Part shown: piece by piece, positions 23,136-31,066 of the stretch
Layout of the letters: each line of letters begins with the position of its first letter
How positions within the stretch are numbered: position 1 is the stretch's first letter
From: a virus
Direction: 5' to 3' (one strand)
IMG/VR virus record: IMGVR_UViG_3300022907_000005
Coordinates: 1-64,000 of that record
Length of the DNA stretch: 64,000 bases
The notes under the pieces: generated by a model
The model's database searches: none
Told to the model about the DNA's origin: nothing
What the model saw: the letters and a program-made list of their open reading frames with translations, nothing else
Translations under genes and position numbers: made by a program

Positions 23136-24196
23136 TTAATATCTTGTGCTTCCACATATAGAGTTCGCAATTGTGTTTTCAACCTATCACGGTCAAGATC
23201 AGTATTGATATTATCCACATAATCTACAAGCAATGTCATCGTATCCTCTAGATCAATATTCTCTTCACCTACTGCCTCGTCTTCAAACTCAGAAAAGTCT
23301 TCGATGATTTTCAACTCATTGAGGTTACAAGTATACAACGTATCAACTAGCTTGTCAAATGCCGTGAAGTCCGTTTTGTTCACAACAATCAATTTGACAG
23401 ATCGGTTCTGTAACGTAGAGTAATCAAATTCCTCAATCTGTTTCATAACCTGTACATTAGTATCATCATAGTATACTTTATGAAACATTTTGTAGGGATT
23501 CTCATAAAATGTAAAGTCTACAGTTTCTGTCTCCATGATATGAAACCCTCTCGGATCATCGTAATCTGACCAAGTAATTTCGTATGGATTTCCGAGATAA
23601 AATATATTACCACTACGGTCACGATGATGAAAGTGCCCACTACAAACAAGGTCAAACTGATTAAAAATCTTAGAATCCATACCATGCTCATTTCTAACGC
23701 CTTTATACATCTGGAAACCAGCAAGTTCAAAATGACCAAAACAAATGGTAGCATCTGCATTCTCCAAAGCATCTTTTGATGCTGCATAATTCTCTGAACA
23801 GATCCAAGGCATCAGTAGAATATTAGTATTGCCGAACTTAACTTCAGTCGGATCTTGATACAAAATTATGTTGTCATACTCTGCGAGTAATAGGTTAGGT
23901 GAGTTTACTTCATTTGTATTTTTGAAATAGGTGTCGTGATTGCCTGGTATAAGATGTATGTCTATACCTCTGCGGCGTGCCGCATCAAAAAAATATTTCT
24001 TGCAACTCGCTAAGGTGTTGAAATTGATGTACTTCCGTCGATCAAAAATATCACCCAAGTGAATGATTGTCTTTACACCCTGTTTCTCTATCTCAGGGAA
24101 AAACGAATCATTGTAGAAACTCTCAAAGAAATTGTCAAACGGAATAGAATCCGATCTAGCACCGAAGTGCGTGTCCGTGATGATTGCTACCTTCAT
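23132..24196 (-). CDS. 47: Recombination nuclease gp47 (SbcD/Mre11-like)
   Basis: A metallophosphoesterase with IITDTHFGA, LGDIFDRRKY, IPGNHDTYF and CSGHFHHRD, the four metal-binding motifs of the Mre11/SbcD nuclease family. It forms the end-resection complex with gp46. The start at 24196 (MKVAIITDTH) overlaps the queD stop as ATGA; the longer frame runs back into queD and lacks homology. 354 aa against about 339 in T4. Confidence 0.93.
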   Translation of the reverse strand: MKVAIITDTHFGARSDSIPFDNFFESFYNDSFFPEIEKQGVKTIIHLGDIFDRRKYINFNTLASCKKYFFDAARRRGIDIHLIPGNHDTYFKNTNEVNSPNLLLAEYDNIILYQDPTEVKFGNTNILLMPWICSENYAASKDALENADATICFGHFELAGFQMYKGVRNEHGMDSKIFNQFDLVCSGHFHHRDRSGNIFYLGNPYEITWSDYDDPRGFHIMETETVDFTFYENPYKMFHKVYYDDTNVQVMKQIEEFDYSTLQNRSVKLIVVNKTDFTAFDKLVDTLYTCNLNELKIIEDFSEFEDEAVGEENIDLEDTMTLLVDYVDNINTDLDRDRLKTQLRTLYVEAQDIK

Positions 24197-24636
24197 GCGT
24201 AAAAGACACCGGAGTTTGCGCCGTGTTCCATACACTCAACTTCGGTCACCCAACAGCGATTGTCTGTCATGTTTCTAACCATTTCATCAGTATATATGAA
24301 TGCGTGTTCAGCAAACTTTTCACACCCCACGCCATCAAGTACAGTAAGTGATGCGAGTCCAGATTCTTCTAACTCTTCAAACATATCCATTGCGGGGTCG
24401 TTAACATCGACAACAAGTTTGTGGTCAAAGTGATCTTCAAGCCAATATTTAAGGTCCTTCAGACCGCCGAAATCTACAACCCAGTTCTTATCATCTAAAC
24501 TTTCACAAGCAAAAGTAAACTTGAATCCTAGAGAATACCCATGCAACAAAGAGCAATGACTATGCGTTGCGTTAGGCTGTCTGAAAGTACACGAAAGTCC
24601 TCTCTCATGTCCATATGTTTTTGTAGATAAATGCAT
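24193..24636 (-). CDS. queD: 6-carboxytetrahydropterin synthase QueD
   Basis: QueD converts dihydroneopterin triphosphate to 6-carboxy-tetrahydropterin, step two of 7-deazaguanine synthesis. The sequence shows the zinc and Cys region THSHCSLLHGYSLGFKF, the core WVVDFGGLKDLK, a DH pair in LEDHFDHKL and a Glu/His near VECMEHGANSG. The usual HGH is HGY here, so one metal ligand is moved or replaced. Length 147 aa is normal. The start at 24636 forms TGATG with the glycosyltransferase stop. It pairs with folE (28548) and queE (30173) in the same locus. Confidence 0.85.
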   Translation of the reverse strand: MHLSTKTYGHERGLSCTFRQPNATHSHCSLLHGYSLGFKFTFACESLDDKNWVVDFGGLKDLKYWLEDHFDHKLVVDVNDPAMDMFEELEESGLASLTVLDGVGCEKFAEHAFIYTDEMVRNMTDNRCWVTEVECMEHGANSGVFYA

Positions 24637-25682
24637 CACTCTTCACCCTTTAGTACGTTGATTAAACCGTCAGCAGAAAAATATTCTTCTGTTAGAAACT
24701 TATAATTCTTATCTATACTATGTAACATCAAACCATCATCATAGAATGTCATCATCTGTCGAATACGGGCAAGCAACTCTTCTCGGTGCTTTTCATATTG
24801 AGCAAAAGATGCTGTCCAATCAGATGGATATTTGAATTCGTGACTGTACATTTCGCTGTACGATAGAGCATCCGGCACTAACGGCATGCCGCCTGCACAT
24901 AGAATTTCATAGCAACCTATACCTAGAGTCTCCTGTAAGTTTGCAGAGAACACCATCTTAGCTGAACCAAGCAACTTATGATACTCTGCTTTAGTGAGAG
25001 ATTCATCTTGTGCTACAACCAGTGTGTACTCAGGTAAATGTTTCTGCATATCTCTGAATATTTCAGGCTGTTTCTCGACAGCTAATCGATGTGGGAATAG
25101 TATCACATCCTCTTTATCGATACCACGTGTGTCATGCGCAATCTCATGGATCAAATAATCCATAGGCCAGCCTGTTCGATACGTTCTATCAGTGCCAAAG
25201 CAGACATTGAACATACCCTTGTGATCATGCGATGCAAACCAATTGTAGTCGTATGCATGATAAAAACTTTTCTCGGCATGTTGCAACCATCGCTGATCAC
25301 CATGCGCGCCGAGAAAATCATTAGGGTCATACGAACCGGCATGCCAAAGACCGTGAGTTTCTACAGGTACACCTAGCAACTGTGACATGTATTTTAAGTT
25401 GATGATACCTGGATGCCACGCATCAGCGAACACGAACTTGTCGCCTGGTTGGACTTTGTTTGCATGAAACAACTCAGCAATTTTCCTAACTTGCTCAGAC
25501 TTGTAGATGTTCGTACCAGAGAAATTTAGAAATGCACCAGGTGTTGCGCACTCAGCAATGTTATTAGGACCGTCAATGACAGTCACAGCCGCACCCGCAT
25601 TTCTAATAGCCTCAGGGAAATGTACTTTCCACTGTGCTGTGTAGCGAGTCTCTACATATTCTAGATCAACTAAATAGATCAT
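24636..25682 (-). CDS. GT-B glycosyltransferase (GT4-like), 348 aa
   Basis: The C-terminal half has FPHRLAVEKQPEIFRDM, KLLGSAKMVFSANLQETLG and CYEILCAGGMPLVPD, which fit the nucleotide-sugar-binding half of GT-B enzymes of the GT4 type (Glu-containing EX7E region). The N-terminal half includes TVIDGPNNIAECATPG and KFVFADAWHPGI. The start at 25682 (MIYLVDLEYVETRY) is preferred; a longer frame overlaps the upstream gene without support. It lies inside the QueD-DpdA operon, so a role in decorating the modified base is possible, but protein or surface glycan targets cannot be excluded. Confidence 0.72.
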   Translation of the reverse strand: MIYLVDLEYVETRYTAQWKVHFPEAIRNAGAAVTVIDGPNNIAECATPGAFLNFSGTNIYKSEQVRKIAELFHANKVQPGDKFVFADAWHPGIINLKYMSQLLGVPVETHGLWHAGSYDPNDFLGAHGDQRWLQHAEKSFYHAYDYNWFASHDHKGMFNVCFGTDRTYRTGWPMDYLIHEIAHDTRGIDKEDVILFPHRLAVEKQPEIFRDMQKHLPEYTLVVAQDESLTKAEYHKLLGSAKMVFSANLQETLGIGCYEILCAGGMPLVPDALSYSEMYSHEFKYPSDWTASFAQYEKHREELLARIRQMMTFYDDGLMLHSIDKNYKFLTEEYFSADGLINVLKGEE

Positions 25683-26022
25683 TCTGTACAATACCCCCAT
25701 TCTCATCGTCTTCGTAAACTTCAACCTTGCAAGCTCTGTCAGGGTAATATGCTTCCATGTAATCAAGCAGACTATCTGCAAGCATTTCACATGATTGATT
25801 GTTTAACTGCAAAGTCCCGCCATCATATAACGCTTCAAGTTCACGCTTCAATAGTATGAATTCAACATCTCTGTCATCATGAAACACTCCAAGAGTCACA
25901 TAGAAGTGAAACATATGCCGATGTGGGTATTGCAAAAATTCTACACCAGGTAGATTTGCAGCGGCAGGGTATTTGTGAATGCCTTCTTTCTGAAAACTAA
26001 CCTGAATAAAACTTTTTCTCAT
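25666..26022 (-). CDS. QueD/T-fold-like small protein, 118 aa
   Basis: Residues about 31-65 (LQYPHRHMFHFYVTLGVF, then DVEFILLKRELEAL) and 77-105 (SCEMLADSLLDYM, ACKVEVYEDDENGG) follow the order of a T-fold (QueD-like) domain: His-rich strand, D/E-F..LK helix, then a Cys/Glu segment. Some metal ligands seem changed. It may be a diverged QueD/QueF-fold enzyme supplying a missing step, or a partner of DpdA. It ends QNDLFS, loosely like the clamp tail of gp43. It overlaps dpdA by ATGA with AGAGGA upstream. The family call is tentative. Confidence 0.5.
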   Translation of the reverse strand: MRKSFIQVSFQKEGIHKYPAAANLPGVEFLQYPHRHMFHFYVTLGVFHDDRDVEFILLKRELEALYDGGTLQLNNQSCEMLADSLLDYMEAYYPDRACKVEVYEDDENGGIVQNDLFS

Positions 26023-27284
26023 AAAAACAAATCCTCTAATGACGGCGGTGCGTCTGTTCGTACAGGGGTAGATTTCATACTACCTCCCAGATACTGGTCA
26101 GATTCCCATCTACGGAAATCGTCAACAGATTTGATATTATACAAGTTTCTGAATTGATGTTCAAGCCGCATCTTGACCGAATACTTCAATAAAGCATCTT
26201 TGTCAGTCAGCATGGTTTGCATAGTTCGCATGAAGTTTCGAGTACTACCTGCAACAACCATAGTCCTAACACGCATCCACATATACAGATCGCCGCCTAG
26301 TTTCTTATAGTCACCTACGCCGTTGTTTAGCACATTGTAGAAGTCTTCAATAGTAGTACCTACATCCATAACTGTATTGAGATCGTTGTAAATTAATTCA
26401 TAGTTAGGACCCCATGCTCTACCTATGGACATAGTTCTGCCATTGATAAAGTACAATCCATTCTCTGCTGCTCTTGCATGCGAGGTACTATCATATGAAA
26501 TTTCAACGTGATCATACAGCCCATTCTGACAAAAGATTAGATAAGGAATCATGCGTCGAACACTGCCGACTCCTAGAACGTGAAGATGTAATTTGCCTTC
26601 TGCATTTCTAAAAGGAAGCTGACTAGCAATAAATGCACGTTTCACATCTTCAAGTGGTCCTGTTCCGAGTGCAGCCGCACCCATAGCAACGCCTCCAATG
26701 TAGCCGTGTCCGCTCTGTGGGACCTCAGATAGCATCCTATCAAACCAAGTCATGTATGTGTCATAGCAATTTCCTTGTAAAATTGCAAATGATTTACAGG
26801 AGCTTGATTTCTCATCAAATATCTCTACTTGCTTTCTGATATTATTGCCTGTTTTTCTAGCAAGTGCCTCGTAGTTTTCAAAGTCAAAGTATCTACCTGA
26901 AACATCGTTTCTATCTGACTTGCCACTTGGCATGATGATAGGTATCTCATCAAAGCACATACCAACATCAGCAAATTCCGCTTGATTGTGATATACCTTT
27001 TCTTTCAACTCTTCAGTGATAGTCTTACCTTGTGTGACTATCTGCAATCCACCAGAGTCTGCGTGAATGTTTTTGATATGATCTCTGTAAGGTTCAAATC
27101 GTCCTCCATAGTCTGCTTCTTGATATGCATTATACAAGATAGAATAATTGTGACTATAATGATTGTTGACAAAATTATCAAAGATTTGATTTATCACGCC
27201 AGCAGTATCAGGATCATTAGCCGCAAGAGGGTTTGCGATCCGCATATAGCTTGTCCCTGATACTACATACTCTAGCTTATGCAT
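26019..27284 (-). CDS. dpdA: DpdA-like DNA 7-deazaguanine transglycosylase, 421 aa
   Basis: The TGT-like barrel is visible: IHADSGGLQIVTQG (base-binding Asp and SGG), AILQGNCYDTY, GYIGGVAMGAAALG, LHVLGVGSVRRMIPYL and HVEISYDSTSHARAAENG with the likely nucleophilic Asp. The zinc site CxCxxC of tRNA-guanine transglycosylases is absent, as expected for phage DpdA, which swaps guanine in DNA for a 7-deazaguanine base. The C-terminus PSLEDLFL nearly equals that of gp43 (SLEDLFS), so docking on gp45 is inferred. It is flanked by queD, folE and queE. Confidence 0.85.
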   Translation of the reverse strand: MHKLEYVVSGTSYMRIANPLAANDPDTAGVINQIFDNFVNNHYSHNYSILYNAYQEADYGGRFEPYRDHIKNIHADSGGLQIVTQGKTITEELKEKVYHNQAEFADVGMCFDEIPIIMPSGKSDRNDVSGRYFDFENYEALARKTGNNIRKQVEIFDEKSSSCKSFAILQGNCYDTYMTWFDRMLSEVPQSGHGYIGGVAMGAAALGTGPLEDVKRAFIASQLPFRNAEGKLHLHVLGVGSVRRMIPYLIFCQNGLYDHVEISYDSTSHARAAENGLYFINGRTMSIGRAWGPNYELIYNDLNTVMDVGTTIEDFYNVLNNGVGDYKKLGGDLYMWMRVRTMVVAGSTRNFMRTMQTMLTDKDALLKYSVKMRLEHQFRNLYNIKSVDDFRRWESDQYLGGSMKSTPVRTDAPPSLEDLFL

Positions 27285-27816
27285 TCATGAAGTCCGGGGT
27301 AGCTCTGTTAGTCCACTTAGAGAAATGTGCCTTGTATTGTCGATAATATTTTTGATATGCCAACACAGCATCATCACCCTTGACATCATCAGGCATTGCT
27401 TGCGGCAATACAGTAAGATTGCCTTCAGGGATATTCTTAGGTGAGTCAACAACAAGTGCGTGTAGTTTTGTATAGGAACCATGCTCTTTGCCATAGCGAA
27501 AGGTATACTCGTTGCATGTTTCAATCCAGAGTGTGTGCAACCATCGATAGTTCGCAGACGTTTCGCGTGTCCATATGTTAGAAGGATGGTTGATATGACT
27601 AGCTTTGTACAGCGTAGACTCCATTACATCATCAGACATGCGCCAACGCTTGATGCGTCGATTGTTTGCAGTTTTATCGATATACATTTCACCGTCAAGT
27701 ACACGGTGAGCAGTAGAAAGTAACTGAGCATATTCTGTAGCCATCTTCACAACATGCTTGTCGTTTTGTAGCATTGCGGCAACAGCAGGATCTTCGTTTA
27801 GTTTGAATACATTCAT
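27277..27816 (-). CDS. Conserved phage protein (CDKHVVKM-type family), 179 aa
   Basis: The N-terminus follows the pattern MNVFKLNEDPAVAA then NDKHVVKMATEYAQLLSTAHR, and later parts read HPSNIWTRETSANYRWL, CNEYTFRYGKEH and KWTNRATPDF. This family is widespread in tailed phages, but its function has not been established to my knowledge. Conserved His, Arg and Tyr residues suggest nucleic-acid or nucleotide binding. It is coupled to dpdA by an 8-nt overlap, so a link to DNA modification is possible. Confidence 0.7.
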   Translation of the reverse strand: MNVFKLNEDPAVAAMLQNDKHVVKMATEYAQLLSTAHRVLDGEMYIDKTANNRRIKRWRMSDDVMESTLYKASHINHPSNIWTRETSANYRWLHTLWIETCNEYTFRYGKEHGSYTKLHALVVDSPKNIPEGNLTVLPQAMPDDVKGDDAVLAYQKYYRQYKAHFSKWTNRATPDFMNA

Positions 27817-28025
27817 AGACCTAACACCTTTTTGATTTCATTACTCTGCTCAATCTTACCTAGATAGTAAGCATCAATAATAATATTATAGATGGTTTCT
27901 CTGTCCATGTCAAGCAATTTATGATCTTCTTTTTGACCAAGTCCGTCACGAAGACTCACAACCAAATCGCCTTGGTAGGTCATCTTGATGTCTGTTACAT
28001 CACGAAGGATTTTAGGCTTCTTCAT
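27813..28025 (-). CDS. Hypothetical protein, 70 aa
   Basis: A small basic protein: MKKPKILRDVTDIKMTYQG, LVVSLRDGLG and a helical C-terminus with ETIYNIIIDAYYLG. Its stop overlaps the next gene start by 4 nt. No family recognised. Its constant placement in the modification operon between the exonuclease and the CDKHVVKM-type gene is the only functional hint. Confidence 0.55.
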   Translation of the reverse strand: MKKPKILRDVTDIKMTYQGDLVVSLRDGLGQKEDHKLLDMDRETIYNIIIDAYYLGKIEQSNEIKKVLGL

Positions 28026-28026
28026 A

Positions 28027-28551
28027 CTAACTCCTGAGTATAGTCAATAAGGTTCGCGTTTGACTCATTGCATCGTCAAGTGCATTATGATGAGTGTCAG
28101 CCTCTGCCTTTCGTATCTTAACATTACTAACGCCTACTAGATTCAACACTGTCCTGTAGCACTGCACTTTCCATGCTGACCATGGGATAGTCCTATCAGT
28201 GTTCCAGTATGCTGATTCTAATATCGATATGTCAAACGCGGCACCGTTGCCCCAGATGACAGTATTCTTTCGGTCAGTCCCATACCATTCAGCAAACATA
28301 TCCAATGCATCACCAATTGGTTTAGGATCAACAGTCAATGCTTTCCTAGCATCCGGTGACTGCCTTGACCACCACTCAACCGTTTCTTTGGATACATGCA
28401 ACCCAACATCTTTACATGATTGACCATCAACATTAACATAGAATGTATCAAGTACCCCATCTTCGACATTAAAAGCCACTGCACCGATAGAAAGAATTGC
28501 CGCATAAGGTCTGACGCTAAGAGTTTCGATGTCTACCATTATATGTTTCAT
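28027..28551 (-). CDS. DEDDh 3'-5' exonuclease (DexA-like), 174 aa
   Basis: Exonuclease motifs are MVDIETLSVRP (Exo I, D and E), VIWGNGAAFDISILE (Exo II, D) and THHNALDDAMSQTR (Exo III, H and D), giving a complete DEDDh set. It resembles T4 DexA, which degrades DNA from 3' ends, and the small size fits a bare exonuclease domain. It may degrade unmodified host DNA or act in repair; that is inferred from its place in the DNA-modification locus. Confidence 0.82.
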   Translation of the reverse strand: MKHIMVDIETLSVRPYAAILSIGAVAFNVEDGVLDTFYVNVDGQSCKDVGLHVSKETVEWWSRQSPDARKALTVDPKPIGDALDMFAEWYGTDRKNTVIWGNGAAFDISILESAYWNTDRTIPWSAWKVQCYRTVLNLVGVSNVKIRKAEADTHHNALDDAMSQTRTLLTILRS

Positions 28552-29234
28552 GATCTAGGTGCAAACTCCTGTTGTAATTTGATGTTGTCGAAAAATTCTT
28601 TCTTTAGGTCTGGCTTTTTAAAGCCCCCTCTTAATACAGTTGTCTGTGTTAAGGAACTGTGTGCTTTAATACCTCTGTTCTCGCAACAACCATGCGTTGC
28701 TTGCACATACACCCCTACATGCTCTGCGCCTGAGTGTTCTTGTATCTCATTAGCGATCATAACATTGAGTTCTTCTTGTAATGTACCACGCATAGCACAC
28801 CACTGTGCGATCCGCGTGTACTTACTTAGACCTAAGAGCTTGTCACCCGCAATGATTCCTATGTATGCAACGCCTGAGACTGGCTGATGATGATGCGAAC
28901 AAATACTTTTCAATTCACTTCTGACAACCAGCATACCCTCATAACCGTCTTCTACATAATTGGGAAAACTGTTGGGGTCTGGCATTGGATAATATCTGCC
29001 ACTCATGATTTCATGCACATACATTTTAGCCATTCGCCTTGCTGTACCAATGCTATTAGGATCTTCTTCCGTGTCAATTATCAGAGATTGCAACACGCTT
29101 TCAAATTTATCTGAGACTTCATCGACTAGCAAGTCAAGTTCATCATCTTCAATAAATCCTGAGATGTTATCTGCCGCATAGTATCGAGAACCAGAACGTT
29201 CAATTCGATCTCTAATTGTTTGGCTTATGCTCAT
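28548..29234 (-). CDS. folE: GTP cyclohydrolase I (FolE)
   Basis: FolE opens GTP to dihydroneopterin triphosphate, the first step of both folate and 7-deazaguanine synthesis. Motifs: SICSHHHQPVSGVAYIGI (zinc Cys and His), GLSKYTRIAQW, and HGCCENRGIKAHSSLTQT (second zinc Cys and catalytic His region). Length 228 aa is typical. Its position between dpdA and queE indicates that it feeds the DNA-modification pathway. Confidence 0.92.
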   Translation of the reverse strand: MSISQTIRDRIERSGSRYYAADNISGFIEDDELDLLVDEVSDKFESVLQSLIIDTEEDPNSIGTARRMAKMYVHEIMSGRYYPMPDPNSFPNYVEDGYEGMLVVRSELKSICSHHHQPVSGVAYIGIIAGDKLLGLSKYTRIAQWCAMRGTLQEELNVMIANEIQEHSGAEHVGVYVQATHGCCENRGIKAHSSLTQTTVLRGGFKKPDLKKEFFDNIKLQQEFAPRS

Positions 29235-29793
29235 TTGTTCTTTCCTTCACATCATCTAGTATTGAATATGCAATTTTTCTATGTCCTTCTGCATTAGGAT
29301 GCTGACATAGTTCCATATCATCTTCACATAATTCTTTCAAAGTGCCTGGTATAAAATTATCCCACTGTTCCATCTGAATTAACATGTGTTCAACAAATCC
29401 TGCATACATTATAGATGGAACTGAATTCTTTGTCAAGTAGTTTTCTGCCGATCTGATAGAAATTTCTGACATGTAATAGCAGATATCTAGTTCTCTTGGT
29501 TTGCGTACCCTAAGATTCGCTTTCTTGAATCTCAAACGTTCTGGGTCCCAGTCCCAATCTCTAGTATGTCCACTCCATGTTACAAGTGCAAATTGATCTT
29601 CTGTGAAATCGTGTGCTAATATCTGACTAGCGATTGCAGGATTTGAGTTTCCATCTATACCGTAATTTATTAGATCAAATCCCAACTCATTGGCGACATG
29701 CTCGACGAACGGTGTGACATAGTAACGATTGTTCGGGTCTGGTTTATTTAGACCTGAAGTGTAGCTGTCACCAAATGCTACTATTGTTCCCAT
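29212..29793 (-). CDS. SGNH/GDSL-hydrolase-like protein B, 193 aa
   Basis: Block I is IVAFGDSYTSG with the nucleophilic Ser, block II NYGIDGNSNP, block III LVTWSGHTRDW (Gly and His or Asn), and block V HPNAEGHRKIA with the terminal His. This is a more typical SGNH hydrolase than the copy at 22473. It could de-esterify a carbohydrate or an ester intermediate. Its start lies on the phosphoribosyltransferase stop, and it overlaps folE by 23 nt, so it is part of the modification operon. Confidence 0.72.
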   Translation of the reverse strand: MGTIVAFGDSYTSGLNKPDPNNRYYVTPFVEHVANELGFDLINYGIDGNSNPAIASQILAHDFTEDQFALVTWSGHTRDWDWDPERLRFKKANLRVRKPRELDICYYMSEISIRSAENYLTKNSVPSIMYAGFVEHMLIQMEQWDNFIPGTLKELCEDDMELCQHPNAEGHRKIAYSILDDVKERTNEHKPNN

Positions 29794-30173
29794 GGGAAAA
29801 CTACCCAGTCATCAGCCTCAAAATACTCTGCTCTATATTTTGCCATACTATCGCCTGTCTTGTCTATTAGAACGGCAAAATCGGTGTTCTTAAATACTTC
29901 AGATAATCCTCTTATTGTATCACCTGTGTCACAGATGTCATCTACAATCAAAGCCTTTTGGTAACTTTGCTGTGAGATGATGTGCATTGAGCCGTTACCA
30001 TCTCTTAATTGGTATTGAACAGTAGCCATTGGTACGCCTAGCAAGTGCGACAGTTGAACAGCAGGAACTAAACCGCCTCTTGTGACACCTATGATGATGT
30101 CGTAATTTTGATCTTGTACGCGGCGATATAGTTTATTGATCATCGCATCATACTGTTCCCATGTTATATGCAT
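29781..30173 (-). CDS. Type I phosphoribosyltransferase, 130 aa
   Basis: The PRPP-binding loop is ALIVDDICDTGDTIRG and an N-terminal pattern IIIGVTRGGLVPAVQLSHLLG matches xanthine/guanine/hypoxanthine phosphoribosyltransferases. It would join a purine base to PRPP. In this locus it could raise GMP/GTP for FolE, or convert a 7-deazaguanine base to a nucleotide; the second idea is speculative. It starts on the queE stop region and overlaps the SGNH gene. Confidence 0.85.
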   Translation of the reverse strand: MHITWEQYDAMINKLYRRVQDQNYDIIIGVTRGGLVPAVQLSHLLGVPMATVQYQLRDGNGSMHIISQQSYQKALIVDDICDTGDTIRGLSEVFKNTDFAVLIDKTGDSMAKYRAEYFEADDWVVFPWEQ

Positions 30174-31060
30174 TATGTACCTATCGCGTTGCCGAAAACG
30201 TAGCTATGATTTCTCGTAGCTACTTTATAACCACGACACATCGCTTCCATGCAGATGTCAGCAACTTCTTCTTGCTCTTCTTTTGTCGCACCTGCAGGCA
30301 TTATCCAAACTTCTGGGTGCGGAATCTCGTTTGAATCAGCCAGAGCATTTGTTTCTCTACACCAGTAATCAATCTCGTTCCAAGAATTCTCTGTGCCGTT
30401 ACACACAAATTTTATGATGCCTGTGCTTCGTGTTGCCTGTAAGTAATCGACGTAGATATCTGGCATAATTTTGTCTTTCTCGCCAGCAGTGAACAGCGTC
30501 TTAGGACTAATAGCCCAATGCCAACGTATTCCCATATCAGCAAGATATACGTTGATGAAATCTCGCAGTTCAGGATTCAATGGTTTTGTACCGTTTGTTT
30601 CTACGGTGATTATTTTAGGTGGGTTGCCGCGAATCAGAAACTCATTGACAATTGCCTTCATTTGTTTCTGTCGCAACATGGGTTCGCCACCTGTAAAAGC
30701 AAGCATATTTTCTTGACCAGTTACAGGATGCGTAAATTTGTTGAAAGGTAAACTTAATTCTATTCTGTCACAAACTTCTTCAACATCACAGTCTTGCGCC
30801 AAATGCTTATACTTCTTTGACCATGAGTAGGAGCTGTCACATCCATACTGCCATACAGGAAGATCTTCAACCTTTTTCACATTGATCAGGTCATAGTCTT
30901 TGTATGGCAATATCCATGTGCTTTCATCTTCAGGATTCTTTTGACCGAAGCCATTGCATTCTAAGTTGCAACCAAAGAATCGAAGCCATGCAGTAGGTGT
31001 GCCAGCTAGTTCTGCTTCACCTTGGAAGCTATAAAAAATCTCGGAGTATCTAATATTCAT
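30173..31060 (-). CDS. queE: 7-carboxy-7-deazaguanine synthase QueE (radical SAM)
   Basis: QueE converts 6-carboxytetrahydropterin to 7-carboxy-7-deazaguanine with a [4Fe-4S] cluster and SAM. Motifs: IFYSFQGEAELAGTPTAWLR, GCNLEC with the first two Cys, a roughly 50-residue insertion, then YGCDSSYSWSKK with the third Cys, and LAFTGGEPMLRQ. The start at 31060 (MNIRYSEIFYSFQGE) follows a perfect promoter by 6 nt, so the early mRNA may be leaderless; an upstream TTG lies inside the -10 region and is rejected. Confidence 0.88.
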   Translation of the reverse strand: MNIRYSEIFYSFQGEAELAGTPTAWLRFFGCNLECNGFGQKNPEDESTWILPYKDYDLINVKKVEDLPVWQYGCDSSYSWSKKYKHLAQDCDVEEVCDRIELSLPFNKFTHPVTGQENMLAFTGGEPMLRQKQMKAIVNEFLIRGNPPKIITVETNGTKPLNPELRDFINVYLADMGIRWHWAISPKTLFTAGEKDKIMPDIYVDYLQATRSTGIIKFVCNGTENSWNEIDYWCRETNALADSNEIPHPEVWIMPAGATKEEQEEVADICMEAMCRGYKVATRNHSYVFGNAIGT

Positions 31061-31066
31061 ACGCGC

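Noticed and set aside
28420-28887. Plus-strand frame opposite folE
   Set aside because: Shadow of the folE reading frame; no family resemblance and no translation signals.
24193-31060. Queuosine synthesis for tRNA as the purpose of the que genes
   Set aside because: The transglycosylase lacks the zinc site of tRNA enzymes and resembles phage DpdA, and later queuosine steps (QueF, QueA, QueG) are not seen; DNA modification is the better reading.
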